Notes: generated from the letters alone by a model not told the origin. 15,850 nucleotides of DNA from an uncultured Eubacterium sp. (GCA_910586045.1 CAJUIH010000088.1:1-15850), one strand, 5' to 3'. Shown: positions 1 through 8,709, counted from the first letter of the stretch. Numbers and translations: made by a program.

Positions 1-3
1 AAT

Positions 4-1092
4 ATGATATCAAATCAAATACTTCAGAATACAATAGATGGGTTAAAGGGGATAACCCGGACTGATTTGTGTGTGATTGATACAGAAGGAAAGGTTTTGG
101 CGTCTACATTTGCAGACGGCGAGAAGTATAAGGACTGCGCGCTGCTGTTTGTAGAATCTCCGGCTGACAGCCAGGTTATGCAGGGGTGTCAGTTTTTTAA
201 GGTATTTGACGAGCACCAGTTGGAATACGTGCTGCTTGCGGATGGGGAAAGCGACGATGTGTATATGATCGGAAAAATAGCCACTTTTCAGATCCAAAAC
301 CTGCTGATTGCCTATAAAGAACGATTTGATAAGGATAATTTTATTAAAAACCTGCTGTTGGATAACCTGCTGTTAGTGGATATTTATAACCGCGCAAAAA
401 AACTGCATATTGACGCGGATGTCAGGCGGGCAGTATATATTATAGAAACGAATCATGAAAAAGACGGGAATGAACTGGAGCGGGTACGAAGCCTGTTCGG
501 CGGAAAATCCAGGGATTTTGTAACGGCGGTAGATGAAAAGAACATCATTGTCGTAAAAGAACTGGCAGAAAACGAAGGGTACGAGGATCTGGAAAAAACA
601 GCCGAAGTTATTTGGAATTTGTTTTCTTCCAATCCGTCCCCGCAGGAACACATCGCATACGGTACGATTGTAAACGAGATCAAGGAGGTTTCCCGTTCGT
701 ATAAAGAGGCGCGTATGGCTTTGGACGTAGGGAAGATTTTCTTTGAGGAAAAAGATATTATTGCCTATGCGCAGCTTGGGATCGGGCGCTTGATCTACCA
801 GCTTCCGATTCCGCTATGCAAAATGTTTATCAAGGAGATTTTTGACACAAAATCCCCGGATGAATTTGATGAAGAAACTTTGACGACGATTAATAAGTTT
901 TTTGAAAACAGCCTGAACGTATCCGAAACATCCAGGCAGTTATATATCCACCGCAATACGCTCGTATACCGTCTGGATAAACTGCAGAAAAGCACAGGCC
1001 TGGACCTGCGGGTATTCGAGGACGCGATTACTTTTAAAATCGCGCTCATGGTCGTCAAGTATATGAAGTACATGGAAACTTTGGATTATTAG
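4..1092 (+). CDS. CdaR/PucR-type transcriptional regulator
   Basis: The 362-residue protein carries a C-terminal PucR-type helix-turn-helix at about residues 291-350 (NVSETSRQLYIHRNTLVYRL, then a conserved DLRVFEDAITFKIAL-like tail), which is the DNA-binding domain of the CdaR/PucR family. The middle part (about 135-260) fits the degenerate GGDEF-like domain of that family. The N-terminal 1-110 looks like a small sensory domain (DLCVIDTEGKVLAST). It is a soluble cytoplasmic protein without membrane segments. The ATG lies three bases inside the window, so its ribosome site and promoter are not visible; an upstream extension cannot be excluded, although the length suits the family. The gene ends eight bases before ftsE and its stop codon is part of the ftsE ribosome site, so the two are probably co-transcribed. 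The ligand is unknown; classic members sense sugar diacids or purine metabolites, but no such pathway gene is near. Confidence 0.85.
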   Translation: MISNQILQNTIDGLKGITRTDLCVIDTEGKVLASTFADGEKYKDCALLFVESPADSQVMQGCQFFKVFDEHQLEYVLLADGESDDVYMIGKIATFQIQNLLIAYKERFDKDNFIKNLLLDNLLLVDIYNRAKKLHIDADVRRAVYIIETNHEKDGNELERVRSLFGGKSRDFVTAVDEKNIIVVKELAENEGYEDLEKTAEVIWNLFSSNPSPQEHIAYGTIVNEIKEVSRSYKEARMALDVGKIFFEEKDIIAYAQLGIGRLIYQLPIPLCKMFIKEIFDTKSPDEFDEETLTTINKFFENSLNVSETSRQLYIHRNTLVYRLDKLQKSTGLDLRVFEDAITFKIALMVVKYMKYMETLDY

Positions 1093-1100
1093 GAGGACAT

Positions 1101-1787
1101 ATGATTCGTCTTGAGAATGTAAGTAAATCATACTCAGAAGGAGTACCGGCGTTAAATAATGTGTCGCTGGAGATAAAGAAAGGGGAGTTTGTTTTTGTCG
1201 TAGGGGACAGCGGGTCCGGAAAATCCACGTTAATCAAACTGTTGTTAAAGGAACTGGAACCGACAGAGGGGACGGTTTACATAAATGAACAGGACGTGGG
1301 CGCGATCCGCCATAAAAGCATCCCGAAATTCCGCAGGCAGATCGGCGTTGTATTCCAGGATTTCCGCCTGCTGCAGGATCGAAATGTTTATGACAACGTG
1401 GCGTTTGCCCTGCGCGTGGTCGGCGAGTCCGGCAGGACAATTAAACGGAAAGTGCCGCAGGTATTGTCCATGGTCGGCCTGCCGGAAAAATACCGCTCCG
1501 CGCCGAACGAGCTTTCCGGCGGGGAGCAGCAGCGTGTGGCCATTGCCCGTGCCCTGGTGAACGCCCCTAAGATCCTGCTGGCGGATGAGCCGACCGGAAA
1601 TCTGGACAGTCATAACGCATGGGAAATTATGAAGCTGCTGGAGGACATTAACAATGACGGAACGACCGTAGTGGTTGTGACACATAACCTTGAAATTGTG
1701 CATCAGATGAGAAGGCGCGTCATTACGATTGAAAAGGGAAGCCTGGTCGGTGATGAGCGTGCGGGAGGAATACTTTATGAGGATTAG
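1101..1787 (+). CDS. ftsE: Cell division ATP-binding protein FtsE
   Basis: A 228-residue ABC ATPase with every family motif: Walker A GDSGSGKS at 35-42, Q-loop Gln86, signature LSGGEQQ at 138-144, Walker B ILLADE at 158-163, D-loop NLDS and the switch His195. The size and the adjacency to ftsX identify FtsE, the cytoplasmic ATPase that pairs with FtsX to control septal or lateral peptidoglycan hydrolases. A perfect AGGAGG at 1091-1096, overlapping the stop codon of the preceding regulator gene, places the ATG at 1101. Its last 11 bases overlap the ftsX start, which suggests translational coupling and matched stoichiometry. Confidence 0.97.
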   Translation: MIRLENVSKSYSEGVPALNNVSLEIKKGEFVFVVGDSGSGKSTLIKLLLKELEPTEGTVYINEQDVGAIRHKSIPKFRRQIGVVFQDFRLLQDRNVYDNVAFALRVVGESGRTIKRKVPQVLSMVGLPEKYRSAPNELSGGEQQRVAIARALVNAPKILLADEPTGNLDSHNAWEIMKLLEDINNDGTTVVVVTHNLEIVHQMRRRVITIEKGSLVGDERAGGILYED

Positions 1788-2688
1788 CGGATTCATGTAT
1801 TCCGTAAAACAGGGAATTATTAATATCTGGAGGAACAAGCTGTTTTCTACCGCGTCGATTGCGACGATGACGGCATGTATCTTTCTGTTTGGCCTGTTTT
1901 ACGCGATTATAACCAATTTTCAGGCAATGGTTCAAAATGTAGAAGAAGGGGTAGCGATTACCGTCCTGTTTGAAGAGGACGCGACCGAAGAACAGATACA
2001 GGCAATCGGCAAAGCGATTGAAATGGCGCCTGGCGTGCTGCGCGCGCCGCGGTTTATTTCAGCCGAAGAAGCATGGGATGAATATAAAATGCAGTATATG
2101 GAGGGGGACGAGGAAGCGGCGGAAAGCTTTGGAAAAGATAACCCGCTGGAAGATTTTGCAAGTTATGAAGTATATTTAAGCGATGTGGAAAAGCAGGAGG
2201 ATCTGGTCGAATATCTGGAATCGCTGGCAGGCGTGCGCAAGGTAAACAAGTCGCAGGAGCTGGCGGATATGCTGACGGATTTTAACCGTCTCGTTGCTTA
2301 TGTATCGATGGGGATTATACTCGTTTTATTTGCGGTAGCGATCTTTTTGATCAGCAACACGGTATCGACCGGTATTACGGTTCGCAAAGAGGAAATAGCC
2401 ATTATGAAGCTGATTGGGGCTTCGGACTATTTTGTGAAAGCGCCATTTTATGTGGAGGGCATTTTTATCGGTCTGATCGGGTCGATTCTGCCGATGTTGA
2501 TTTTGTATTTTATTTATGAGCGTTTGATTGTGTTTATCACGGAGAAGTTCCGGTTTTTGCAGAATCTAATGACCTTTTTGCCGATACAGGAAGTGTTCCG
2601 TACGCTTGCTCCGGTGGCAGTGATCCTTGGGATTGGAATCGGCTTTATCGGAAGTGCGCTGACAATCCGCAAGCATTTGAATGTATAA
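1777..2688 (+). CDS. ftsX: Cell division ABC permease FtsX
   Basis: A 303-residue membrane protein with the FtsX layout: a short cytoplasmic N-terminus, TM1 at about 22-47, a large extracytoplasmic domain (about 48-170), then TM2 at about 173-196, TM3 at about 224-247 and TM4 at about 277-297. The segment between TM2 and TM3 (TVRKEEIAIMKLIGAS) is the conserved coupling region of FtsX/MacB-type permeases. I place the start at the ATG at 1777, preceded by GGGAGGA and overlapping the ftsE end by 11 bases, rather than at the in-frame ATG 48 bases upstream, which lies deep in ftsE. With FtsE it transmits ATP hydrolysis to an external peptidoglycan hydrolase; no such cognate hydrolase gene is in this window. 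Confidence 0.96.
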   Translation: MRISGFMYSVKQGIINIWRNKLFSTASIATMTACIFLFGLFYAIITNFQAMVQNVEEGVAITVLFEEDATEEQIQAIGKAIEMAPGVLRAPRFISAEEAWDEYKMQYMEGDEEAAESFGKDNPLEDFASYEVYLSDVEKQEDLVEYLESLAGVRKVNKSQELADMLTDFNRLVAYVSMGIILVLFAVAIFLISNTVSTGITVRKEEIAIMKLIGASDYFVKAPFYVEGIFIGLIGSILPMLILYFIYERLIVFITEKFRFLQNLMTFLPIQEVFRTLAPVAVILGIGIGFIGSALTIRKHLNV

Positions 2689-2730
2689 GAAACCTCATTT
2701 GGAAATGAAAAATATGGCAGGGAATAGAAT

Positions 2731-3993
2731 ATGATGGAAGGTCAGGAATATGAACAACCGAAAAACGGCCGGCGGGACAGCCGGTATCTGAAAGGGGTAA
2801 TCACAGGCGCATTGTCTGCATCGTTCGTTTTTCTGCTTTTGGCCGCGGCATTGCTGTTTTGGCTTCAGGGGCGCGTCAGTATGGGAGGAGTGGTCAGTTC
2901 GGCGGAAAACCTCACTGACAGTTCCGTACGTACGAAGATCAATGAACTGGCTGCCATGATCGAAGAGTATTATTACGAAGACGTGGACGCGCAGAAAATG
3001 GCGGACGGCCTTTACAAAGGGCTGTTTGCCAGTCTGGACGACCCTTATTCTGCCTATTATACGGAAGAAGAATACGAAGAAATGATGATATCTGCCGGAG
3101 CGAAATATTATGGAATCGGCGTAGTCCTCCAGCAGGACCGCGAGACGATGCAGGTGCAGATCCGAAAGGTCTATGAGGAAACACCGGCACAGGAAGCGGG
3201 ACTGCAGGCCGGCGATACGGTACTGCGGGTAGAGGACATTGATGCGCAGACAGTAGAACTGTCGGAACTCGTCAGCCATATCCGCGGGGAAGAAAACAGC
3301 AGTGTGCATCTGATTGTGATGCGTGAGGGAGAAACGGAAGAACTGGAATTTGACGTAAAACGCGGCGAAGTCAATATGCCGACAGTAGACAGCAGGATGC
3401 TGGAGGATGAGATCGGCTATATCAGTATTGCCGAGTTTGGGGAGGCGACGGCGGATGATTTTAAACAGGCCGTGGAGCAGCTCCAGAAAAAGGGCATGCA
3501 AAAAATGATCGTAGATCTGCGTGACAATCCGGGCGGCATGATGGACTCGGTAAAAGAAATTCTTGATTATATTTTACCGGAAGGGCTGATTGTATATACA
3601 GAAGATAAATATGGAAACCGCCAGGAGCTTCATTCCGACGCGGAGCATAGCCTCGATCTGCCGATGGCTGTTTTGATCAATAAAAACAGCGCAAGCTGTT
3701 CCGAAATATTTGCCGGCGCAGTGCGTGATTACGATTACGCAACGCTGATCGGTACCACCACTTATGGAAAAGGGATCGTACAGACCGTGCGTCAGCTTGG
3801 GGATAAAAGCGCCATCAAGCTTACGACTGCAAAGTATTTTACACCCAAAGGAGAAAATATCCATGGCACAGGTATTGATCCGGATATTGAATTAAAATAT
3901 AAATATACGGGCAAAAAAGAAGGGGAATATGATTACCGCAAGGATAACCAGGTCCAGAAAGCGGTTCGTGTGCTCAAAAATAAGGCTTCATAG
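2731..3993 (+). CDS. Membrane-anchored S41 family C-terminal processing protease (CtpA/CtpB type)
   Basis: The 420-residue protein has one N-terminal membrane anchor (about 22-46) after a charged N-terminus, so the rest is outside the membrane. A PDZ domain spans about 125-210 (GIGVVLQ, EAGLQAGD), followed by the S41 peptidase core. The catalytic Ser-Lys-Gln residues can be placed by the family spacing: Ser322 (NSASCSE), Lys347 (TYGKGIVQ) and Gln351. Family members cleave C-terminal tails; Gram-positive CtpA/CtpB process envelope or sporulation proteins, and others trim peptidoglycan hydrolases. The gene begins 42 bases after ftsX with only a modest ribosome site (CAGGGA), and the start codon is doubled (ATGATG). 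An S41 gene following ftsEX is common in Firmicutes, but an M23 hydrolase gene often stands between them and is missing here. Confidence 0.93.
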   Translation: MMEGQEYEQPKNGRRDSRYLKGVITGALSASFVFLLLAAALLFWLQGRVSMGGVVSSAENLTDSSVRTKINELAAMIEEYYYEDVDAQKMADGLYKGLFASLDDPYSAYYTEEEYEEMMISAGAKYYGIGVVLQQDRETMQVQIRKVYEETPAQEAGLQAGDTVLRVEDIDAQTVELSELVSHIRGEENSSVHLIVMREGETEELEFDVKRGEVNMPTVDSRMLEDEIGYISIAEFGEATADDFKQAVEQLQKKGMQKMIVDLRDNPGGMMDSVKEILDYILPEGLIVYTEDKYGNRQELHSDAEHSLDLPMAVLINKNSASCSEIFAGAVRDYDYATLIGTTTYGKGIVQTVRQLGDKSAIKLTTAKYFTPKGENIHGTGIDPDIELKYKYTGKKEGEYDYRKDNQVQKAVRVLKNKAS

Positions 3994-4010
3994 GATACAG
4001 TGCAAAACAG

Positions 4011-4037
4011 CCGCAGGCTTGCAAAAGCCCGTTGCGG
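4011..4037 (+). terminator. Hairpin between the S41 protease gene and prfB; possible weak terminator
   Basis: CCGCA pairs with TGCGG and GGCTT with AAGCC around a GCAA tetraloop, with a three-base bulge (CGT) on the 3' side. Only a short GTTTTC follows, so termination would be weak. It could equally act as a leader structure or an mRNA stabiliser in front of prfB. An AT-rich stretch at 4061-4086 follows and may hold a promoter for prfB, but I see no convincing -35/-10 pair. Confidence 0.35.
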
Positions 4038-4102
4038 ATCGTTTTCAACTGCTGTGACTTATGAGATATATAAAAATAAAATTTAAGAAAGTTGGTGAAA
4101 AA

Positions 4103-5216
4103 ATGGTTGAATTTGATCCATACAGGTATACGTTTCAAAGCTTTACCAAACCATTGCAGGAATTGAGGGATTCACTTTGACCTCGCGAATAAGAGCAAAA
4201 AGGCCGAAGAATTAGAGCGTGAAATGGAAGCGCCGAATTTCTGGGACGACGCGCAGGTGTCGCAGAAAAAAATGAAAGAGCTTAAAAGCCTGAAAGATGA
4301 TATACAGACTTTTCAGGACCTTACCGTCAAGTATGATGATATCGAAACATTGCTTGTTATGGGGGAAGAAGAACAGGATTTGTCGCTGCTGCCGGAACTG
4401 GAGGAAGCTGTGTCGGCCTATCAGAAACAGTTTGAGTCCATACGGCTGAAAACCCTGCTGTCCGGCGAATACGACGCGGATAACGCCATTGTTTCCCTGA
4501 ATGCCGGGGCGGGAGGTACCGAATCCTGCGACTGGGCGTCGATGCTGTACCGGATGTACACGAGATGGGCCGCGGATAAGGGGTACGATCTGGAAGTGCT
4601 CGATTATCATGAGGGAGACGAGGCAGGGATTAAATCCGTGACATTCCAGGTAAACGGCAGCAATGCCTATGGGTATCTGAAATCCGAAAAAGGGGTTCAC
4701 CGTCTGGTTCGGATTTCACCGTTTAACGCGGCCGGAAAACGGCAGACGTCTTTTGTATCCTGTGATGTGATGCCGGATATCGAGGAGGATGTGGATATCG
4801 AAATCAAAGACGATGAGATCCGCATCGATACGTACCGTTCGAGCGGCGCGGGCGGACAGCATATAAATAAAACATCGTCGGCGATCCGCATTACCCATTA
4901 TCCGACCGGGATTGTCGTCACCTGCCAGAATGAACGTTCCCAGCATATGAATAAGGATAAAGCGATGCAGATGCTCAAATCCAAACTGTATTTGCTAAAA
5001 CAGGAGGAACAGGCGGCAAAAGAGGCAGGGATCCGCGGAGAAGTGACGGAGATTGGCTGGGGAAACCAGATCCGTTCCTATGTCATGCAGCCATATACTA
5101 TGGTCAAGGATCACCGGACCAACGCGGAAAGCGGCAATGTTGGGGCAGTGCTGGACGGAGAGCTGGATTTATTTATGAACGCGTATCTCAAGTGGACATC
5201 GCTGTCGGCGAAATGA
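4103..5216 (+). CDS. prfB: Peptide chain release factor 2 (programmed +1 frameshift)
   Basis: RF2 recognises UGA and UAA stop codons on the ribosome and releases the finished peptide. The reading frame that starts at ATG 4103 runs 25 codons and meets TGA at 4178-4180. After a +1 shift at CTT (4175-4177), reading resumes at GAC 4179 with DLANKSKKAEELE and continues to the TGA at 5214, giving 370 residues. With that junction the stop-recognition tripeptide SPF falls at residues 205-207 and the catalytic GGQ at 250-252, the same numbers as in E. coli RF2, which confirms the start and the shift. A simple open-frame caller would report a truncated protein starting at an internal Met (4224). A GGTGA ribosome site precedes ATG 4103. 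hom follows 35 bases downstream. Confidence 0.97.
4166..4181 (+). promoter_or_regulatory. RF2 autoregulatory +1 frameshift site
   Basis: The site reads AGG GAT TCA CTT TGA C. It has the Shine-Dalgarno-like AGG nine bases before the slippery CTT, as in E. coli prfB, then the in-frame UGA followed by C, the poorest UGA context for termination. Low RF2 lets the ribosome slip from CUU to UUU and make RF2; high RF2 terminates at codon 26. The SD-like part (AGGGA) is weaker than the AGGGGG of E. coli. Confidence 0.95.
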
Positions 5217-5251
5217 AACAATAAATTTGGAAGCAAGGGAGTAGAAAAATC

Positions 5252-6454
5252 ATGATAAAGATCGCGGTAATGGGTTACGGTACGATTGGATCCGGAGTGG
5301 TCCAGGTAATCGGAACCAATCAGGAAAGCATCTGTAAAAAAATCGGAGAAGGCATCGAGGTCAAGTATGTGCTGGATCTGCGTGATTTTGACGGGGATCC
5401 GATTCAAAGCAAGATTGTACATGACTATCAGGTAATCGCACAGGATCCGGAAGTGGCTATTGTAGTAGAGTGTATGGGCGGGGTGGAGCCGGCTTATACA
5501 TTTGTAAAAGCGATGCTGACGGCGGGAAAGAGCGTAACGACCTCCAACAAAGCACTCGTTGCGAAGCATGGTTCGGAACTGATTGCCGTGGCAAAAGAAA
5601 AGAGCTGCAACTTTATGTTTGAAGCAAGCGTAGGCGGCGGGATTCCGATTATCCGTGCGCTTAATTCCTGTCTGACGGCGGACCGGATCGAAGAAATCAG
5701 CGGGATTGTAAACGGCACGACCAACTATATGCTTACCAGGATGGCGGAGCAGGGCTTGGGTTTTGCGGAAGTATTAAAAGAAGCGCAGGAAAAAGGGTAT
5801 GCCGAAAAAGATCCAACCGCGGATATCGAAGGACATGACGCGGGGCGCAAAATCGCGATTCTGACTTCGCTGATTGCGGGCTGTCAGGTTGATTTTGAGG
5901 ATGTTTATACCGAGGGCATTACAAAAATTACAGCGCTTGATTTTGTGTATGCAAAAAAAATGGGCCGTACGATCAAGCTTTTAGCGACGAGCAGACAGGC
6001 AGGGGATACGTATGCGGTGATGGTAGCGCCGTTTTTGCTGCCGAAAGAACATCCGCTGTATACGGTGAACGGTGTATTCAATGCCGTATTTGTACGCGGG
6101 AACATGCTTGGGGACGCGATGTTTTACGGAAGCGGCGCGGGAAGCCTGCCGACCGCAAGCGCCGTAGTGGCGGATGTGGTTGAACTGGCAAGACATATCG
6201 GCAGACATATCGAATTGGAGTGGAAGCCGGAAAAACTGGAGATTGCAGATTATAAACAGCAGGAAACCAGATTTTTTGTACGTACGTCAAAAGATTTGTC
6301 CGCAGTAAAAGAAGTTTTCGGCGAGGTGGAACCAATCGAGATTGCGCAGGCCGATGGAGAAACCGGGTTTTTGACATCCGCTATGACAGAAGAAGCATAT
6401 GCGCAAAAGGCGGCGGCGTTTGGAAATGTGATACAGATGATCCGGTTTCATTAA
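5252..6454 (+). CDS. hom: Homoserine dehydrogenase
   Basis: This 400-residue enzyme reduces aspartate semialdehyde to homoserine with NAD(P)H, the branch point to threonine and methionine. The N-terminal Rossmann fold shows GYGTIGSG at 8-15 and TSNK at 97-100. The catalytic domain shows EASVGGGIPII (124-134), NGTTNYML (154-161) and GYAEKDPTADIEGHDAGRK (182-200), with Asp196 and Lys200 as the likely catalytic pair. The C-terminal 65 residues are shorter and less obvious than the usual ACT regulatory domain, so threonine feedback may be altered or carried by a degenerate ACT fold. An AGGGAG site lies ten bases before the ATG. No thrB or thrC is adjacent; hom shares the transcript with prfB and is followed by a strong terminator. 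Confidence 0.96.
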   Translation: MIKIAVMGYGTIGSGVVQVIGTNQESICKKIGEGIEVKYVLDLRDFDGDPIQSKIVHDYQVIAQDPEVAIVVECMGGVEPAYTFVKAMLTAGKSVTTSNKALVAKHGSELIAVAKEKSCNFMFEASVGGGIPIIRALNSCLTADRIEEISGIVNGTTNYMLTRMAEQGLGFAEVLKEAQEKGYAEKDPTADIEGHDAGRKIAILTSLIAGCQVDFEDVYTEGITKITALDFVYAKKMGRTIKLLATSRQAGDTYAVMVAPFLLPKEHPLYTVNGVFNAVFVRGNMLGDAMFYGSGAGSLPTASAVVADVVELARHIGRHIELEWKPEKLEIADYKQQETRFFVRTSKDLSAVKEVFGEVEPIEIAQADGETGFLTSAMTEEAYAQKAAAFGNVIQMIRFH

Positions 6455-6489
6455 GCGGCGGTGAAAATAAGAAGAAAACAAAAGATGTG

Positions 6490-6534
6490 AAAAGCCGGGG
6501 CGTTTCCTGCAAACGGATGCAGCCCCGGCTTTTT
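6490..6534. terminator. Bidirectional intrinsic terminator between hom and tex
   Basis: A perfect 12-bp stem, AAAAGCCGGGGC (6490-6501) with GCCCCGGCTTTT (6522-6533), encloses a 20-base loop. On the plus strand it ends in a T run for hom. On the minus strand the A run becomes the T run for tex. The convergent genes on both sides fit a shared terminator. Confidence 0.93.
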
Positions 6535-6564
6535 GCGTGCTTACTTACCTAAGAAACTGTCGGT

Positions 6565-8709
6565 TTAAATCCCGCGCATCGTCAATTGGATCCTTTTTTT
6601 TGCGGGATCTACGCTCATGACTTTTACATCTACGATATCCCCCACACTGACGGCTTCCAGCGGATGCTTAATAAAACGGTCGCAGATCTGCGAGATATGG
6701 ACAAGCCCGTCCTGGTGGACGCCGATATCGACAAAGACGCCGAAATCAATTACATTGCGGACGGTCCCTTTTAAAATCATACCAGGGGTTAAATCTTTCA
6801 TTTCTAAAACATCACTGCGTAAAATTGGTTTCGGCATATCCTCCCGCGGGTCTCTGGCTGGTTTTTCCAATTCCTTTACAATATCCTGCAATGTAATGGC
6901 GCCGATTTCCAATTCCGCTGCCAGCTTTTGCACATCCGTTATTTTTTTCGAAAGCCCTTTCAGGCTGCCCGCCGCAAGATCCCTTGCGGTAAATCCAAGC
7001 CTGGCAAGCAGTTTGTTTGCGGCATCATAGCTTTCCGGATGTACGGCGGTTGCGTCAAGCGGATTTTTGCCATTTAAGATGCGGGTAAATCCGGCACACT
7101 GTTCAAACGCTTTCGGGCCGAGTTTAGCGACTTTTAACAGTTCCGCGCGGGACGTAAAGCGTCCGTGCGCTTCCCTGTAGGTGACAATGTTTTTGGCGAC
7201 CGCTTTGCTGATACCTGAAATGTATTCCAGCAAGGAAGCCGAAGCGGTGTTTAGGTCTACGCCGACTTTGTTTACACAGTCTTCGACAACATGATTTAAA
7301 GCTTCACTTAATTTCTTTTGATTCATGTCATGCTGGTACTGTCCGACGCCGATCGATTTCGGATCAATCTTGACCAGTTCGGCAAGCGGGTCCTGCAGCC
7401 GTCTGGCCATGGAAGTCGCGCTGCGCTGTCCGACATCAAAATTCGGAAACTCTTCGGTTGCAAGCTTGCTTGCGGAATAAACGGAAGCGCCGGCTTCATT
7501 CACAATGACGTATTGTACCGTTCGATCCAGTTCTTTTAGTAAGTCTACAATTACTATTTCGGATTCTCTGGACGCGGTGCCGTTGCCAAGAGAAATTAAG
7601 GTAACATGATATTTTTCGATCAGGTTTTTGATGGTACGTTTGGATTCTTCTATTTTATTTTGGGGAGCCGTTGGATAAATGACCGTGGTATCCAGCACTT
7701 TTCCGGTCGGATCCACGACGGATATTTTGCATCCGGTACGAAAAGCGGGATCCCAGCCCAAAACAACCTGATCGATAATCGGCGGCTGCATAAGAAGCTG
7801 TTCCAGGTTTTTGCCAAAAACCCGTATGGACCCGTCTTCGGCCTGTTCGGTAAGGCTGCTTCGAATTTCGCGTTCGATGGCAGGGGCGATCAGCCTTTGG
7901 TAGCTGTCCGCAATTGCGGATGTAAGAAAAGGGGTTGTATACGGGTTGTCTGCAGCAAGCACTTGTTTCTCCAGATATCGGATAATCTCTTCCTGCGGCG
8001 CTTCAATTTTCACGGTCAGTATTTTTTCGGATTCCCCGCGGTTGAGCGCCAGAATCCGGTGTCCCGCAATTTTGGATACCCGTTCGGTAAATGCATAATA
8101 CATTTCATACACAGACTGTGCCTGCGGGTCTTTCGCGCTGGATACGATCATCCCGTCCTTGGTTGTCATTTCACGGATCCGGATCCGGTAATCCGCTTCG
8201 TCCGAAATCGTTTCCGCAAGAATATCGGAAGCGCCGGCCAGGGCATCTTGGGCAGACAGGACTTCTTTTTCGGGATTGATAAAAGCCGCGGCTTCTTCTT
8301 CCAATGGTTTTTTTGTCTGCTGGAGCATGATCAGGTCGGCCAGCGGGCCAAGCCCTTTTTCTTTTGCAATGGTAGCCCGCGTGCGCCGTTTTGGACGGTA
8401 TGGACGGTAGAGGTCGTCGACGACCACAAGTGTCTGGGCGGCCTCGATCTGTGCTTTTAATTCTTCGGTCAGCTTTCCCTGCTCCTCGATGCTGGAAATG
8501 ACCTGCTGTTTTTTTTCTTCCAGGTTGCGCAGATAATTCAGCCGTTCCGAAAGCTGGCGGAGTACCTCGTCATTCAAAGATCCGGTTGCTTCCTTGCGGT
8601 AACGGGCAATAAACGGGATGGTATTTCCCTCATCGATTAATGTGACCGCGGCCTGCGCCTGCGCGGGTTTGATTTGCAGCTCCTGTGCTAAAGTATGTAT
8701 GATATTCAT
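6565..8709 (-). CDS. tex: Tex family RNA-binding transcription accessory protein
   Basis: The 714-residue protein has the full Tex architecture: the N-terminal Tex helical region (DEGNTIPFIARYRKEATG at about 26-43, DDLYRPYRPKRRTRATIA at about 98-115), a YqgF/RNase H-like domain at about 314-445, helix-hairpin-helix motifs at about 485-560 (VGVDLNTAS, ISGISKAVAKNIVTYREAHG) and a C-terminal S1 RNA-binding domain at 643-714 (GMILKGTV, DGLVHIS, QLTMRGI). Tex binds RNA and is associated with transcription elongation. The start matches the family N-terminus and no other in-frame start follows the upstream stop, yet the bases just before the ATG (TTTTACCCTT) hold no Shine-Dalgarno sequence, which is unusual in this window. 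A near-consensus promoter lies about 100 bases upstream. Confidence 0.96.
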   Translation of the reverse strand: MNIIHTLAQELQIKPAQAQAAVTLIDEGNTIPFIARYRKEATGSLNDEVLRQLSERLNYLRNLEEKKQQVISSIEEQGKLTEELKAQIEAAQTLVVVDDLYRPYRPKRRTRATIAKEKGLGPLADLIMLQQTKKPLEEEAAAFINPEKEVLSAQDALAGASDILAETISDEADYRIRIREMTTKDGMIVSSAKDPQAQSVYEMYYAFTERVSKIAGHRILALNRGESEKILTVKIEAPQEEIIRYLEKQVLAADNPYTTPFLTSAIADSYQRLIAPAIEREIRSSLTEQAEDGSIRVFGKNLEQLLMQPPIIDQVVLGWDPAFRTGCKISVVDPTGKVLDTTVIYPTAPQNKIEESKRTIKNLIEKYHVTLISLGNGTASRESEIVIVDLLKELDRTVQYVIVNEAGASVYSASKLATEEFPNFDVGQRSATSMARRLQDPLAELVKIDPKSIGVGQYQHDMNQKKLSEALNHVVEDCVNKVGVDLNTASASLLEYISGISKAVAKNIVTYREAHGRFTSRAELLKVAKLGPKAFEQCAGFTRILNGKNPLDATAVHPESYDAANKLLARLGFTARDLAAGSLKGLSKKITDVQKLAAELEIGAITLQDIVKELEKPARDPREDMPKPILRSDVLEMKDLTPGMILKGTVRNVIDFGVFVDIGVHQDGLVHISQICDRFIKHPLEAVSVGDIVDVKVMSVDPAKKRIQLTMRGI

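Noticed and set aside
2705..2734. Ten-codon open frame between ftsX and the S41 gene
   Set aside because: It is too short, lacks a clear ribosome site and has no regulatory residue pattern; it probably arose by chance.
2695..3501. 268-codon minus-strand frame over the S41 protease gene
   Set aside because: It is a shadow of a conserved gene without recognisable motifs or a start signal.
4061..4086. AT-rich stretch as a promoter for prfB
   Set aside because: TATAAA and TAAAAT are present, but no -35 element at 16-18 bases gives a good match, so it is not listed as a promoter.
4178..4180. In-frame TGA suggesting a broken prfB
   Set aside because: It is the programmed frameshift stop; the context CTT TGA C and the restored E. 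coli-like numbering of SPF and GGQ show that the gene is functional.
7606..8460. 284-codon plus-strand frame inside tex
   Set aside because: It is antisense to the highly conserved tex coding sequence, has no ribosome site, and its Phe/Gly-rich translation has no domain pattern.
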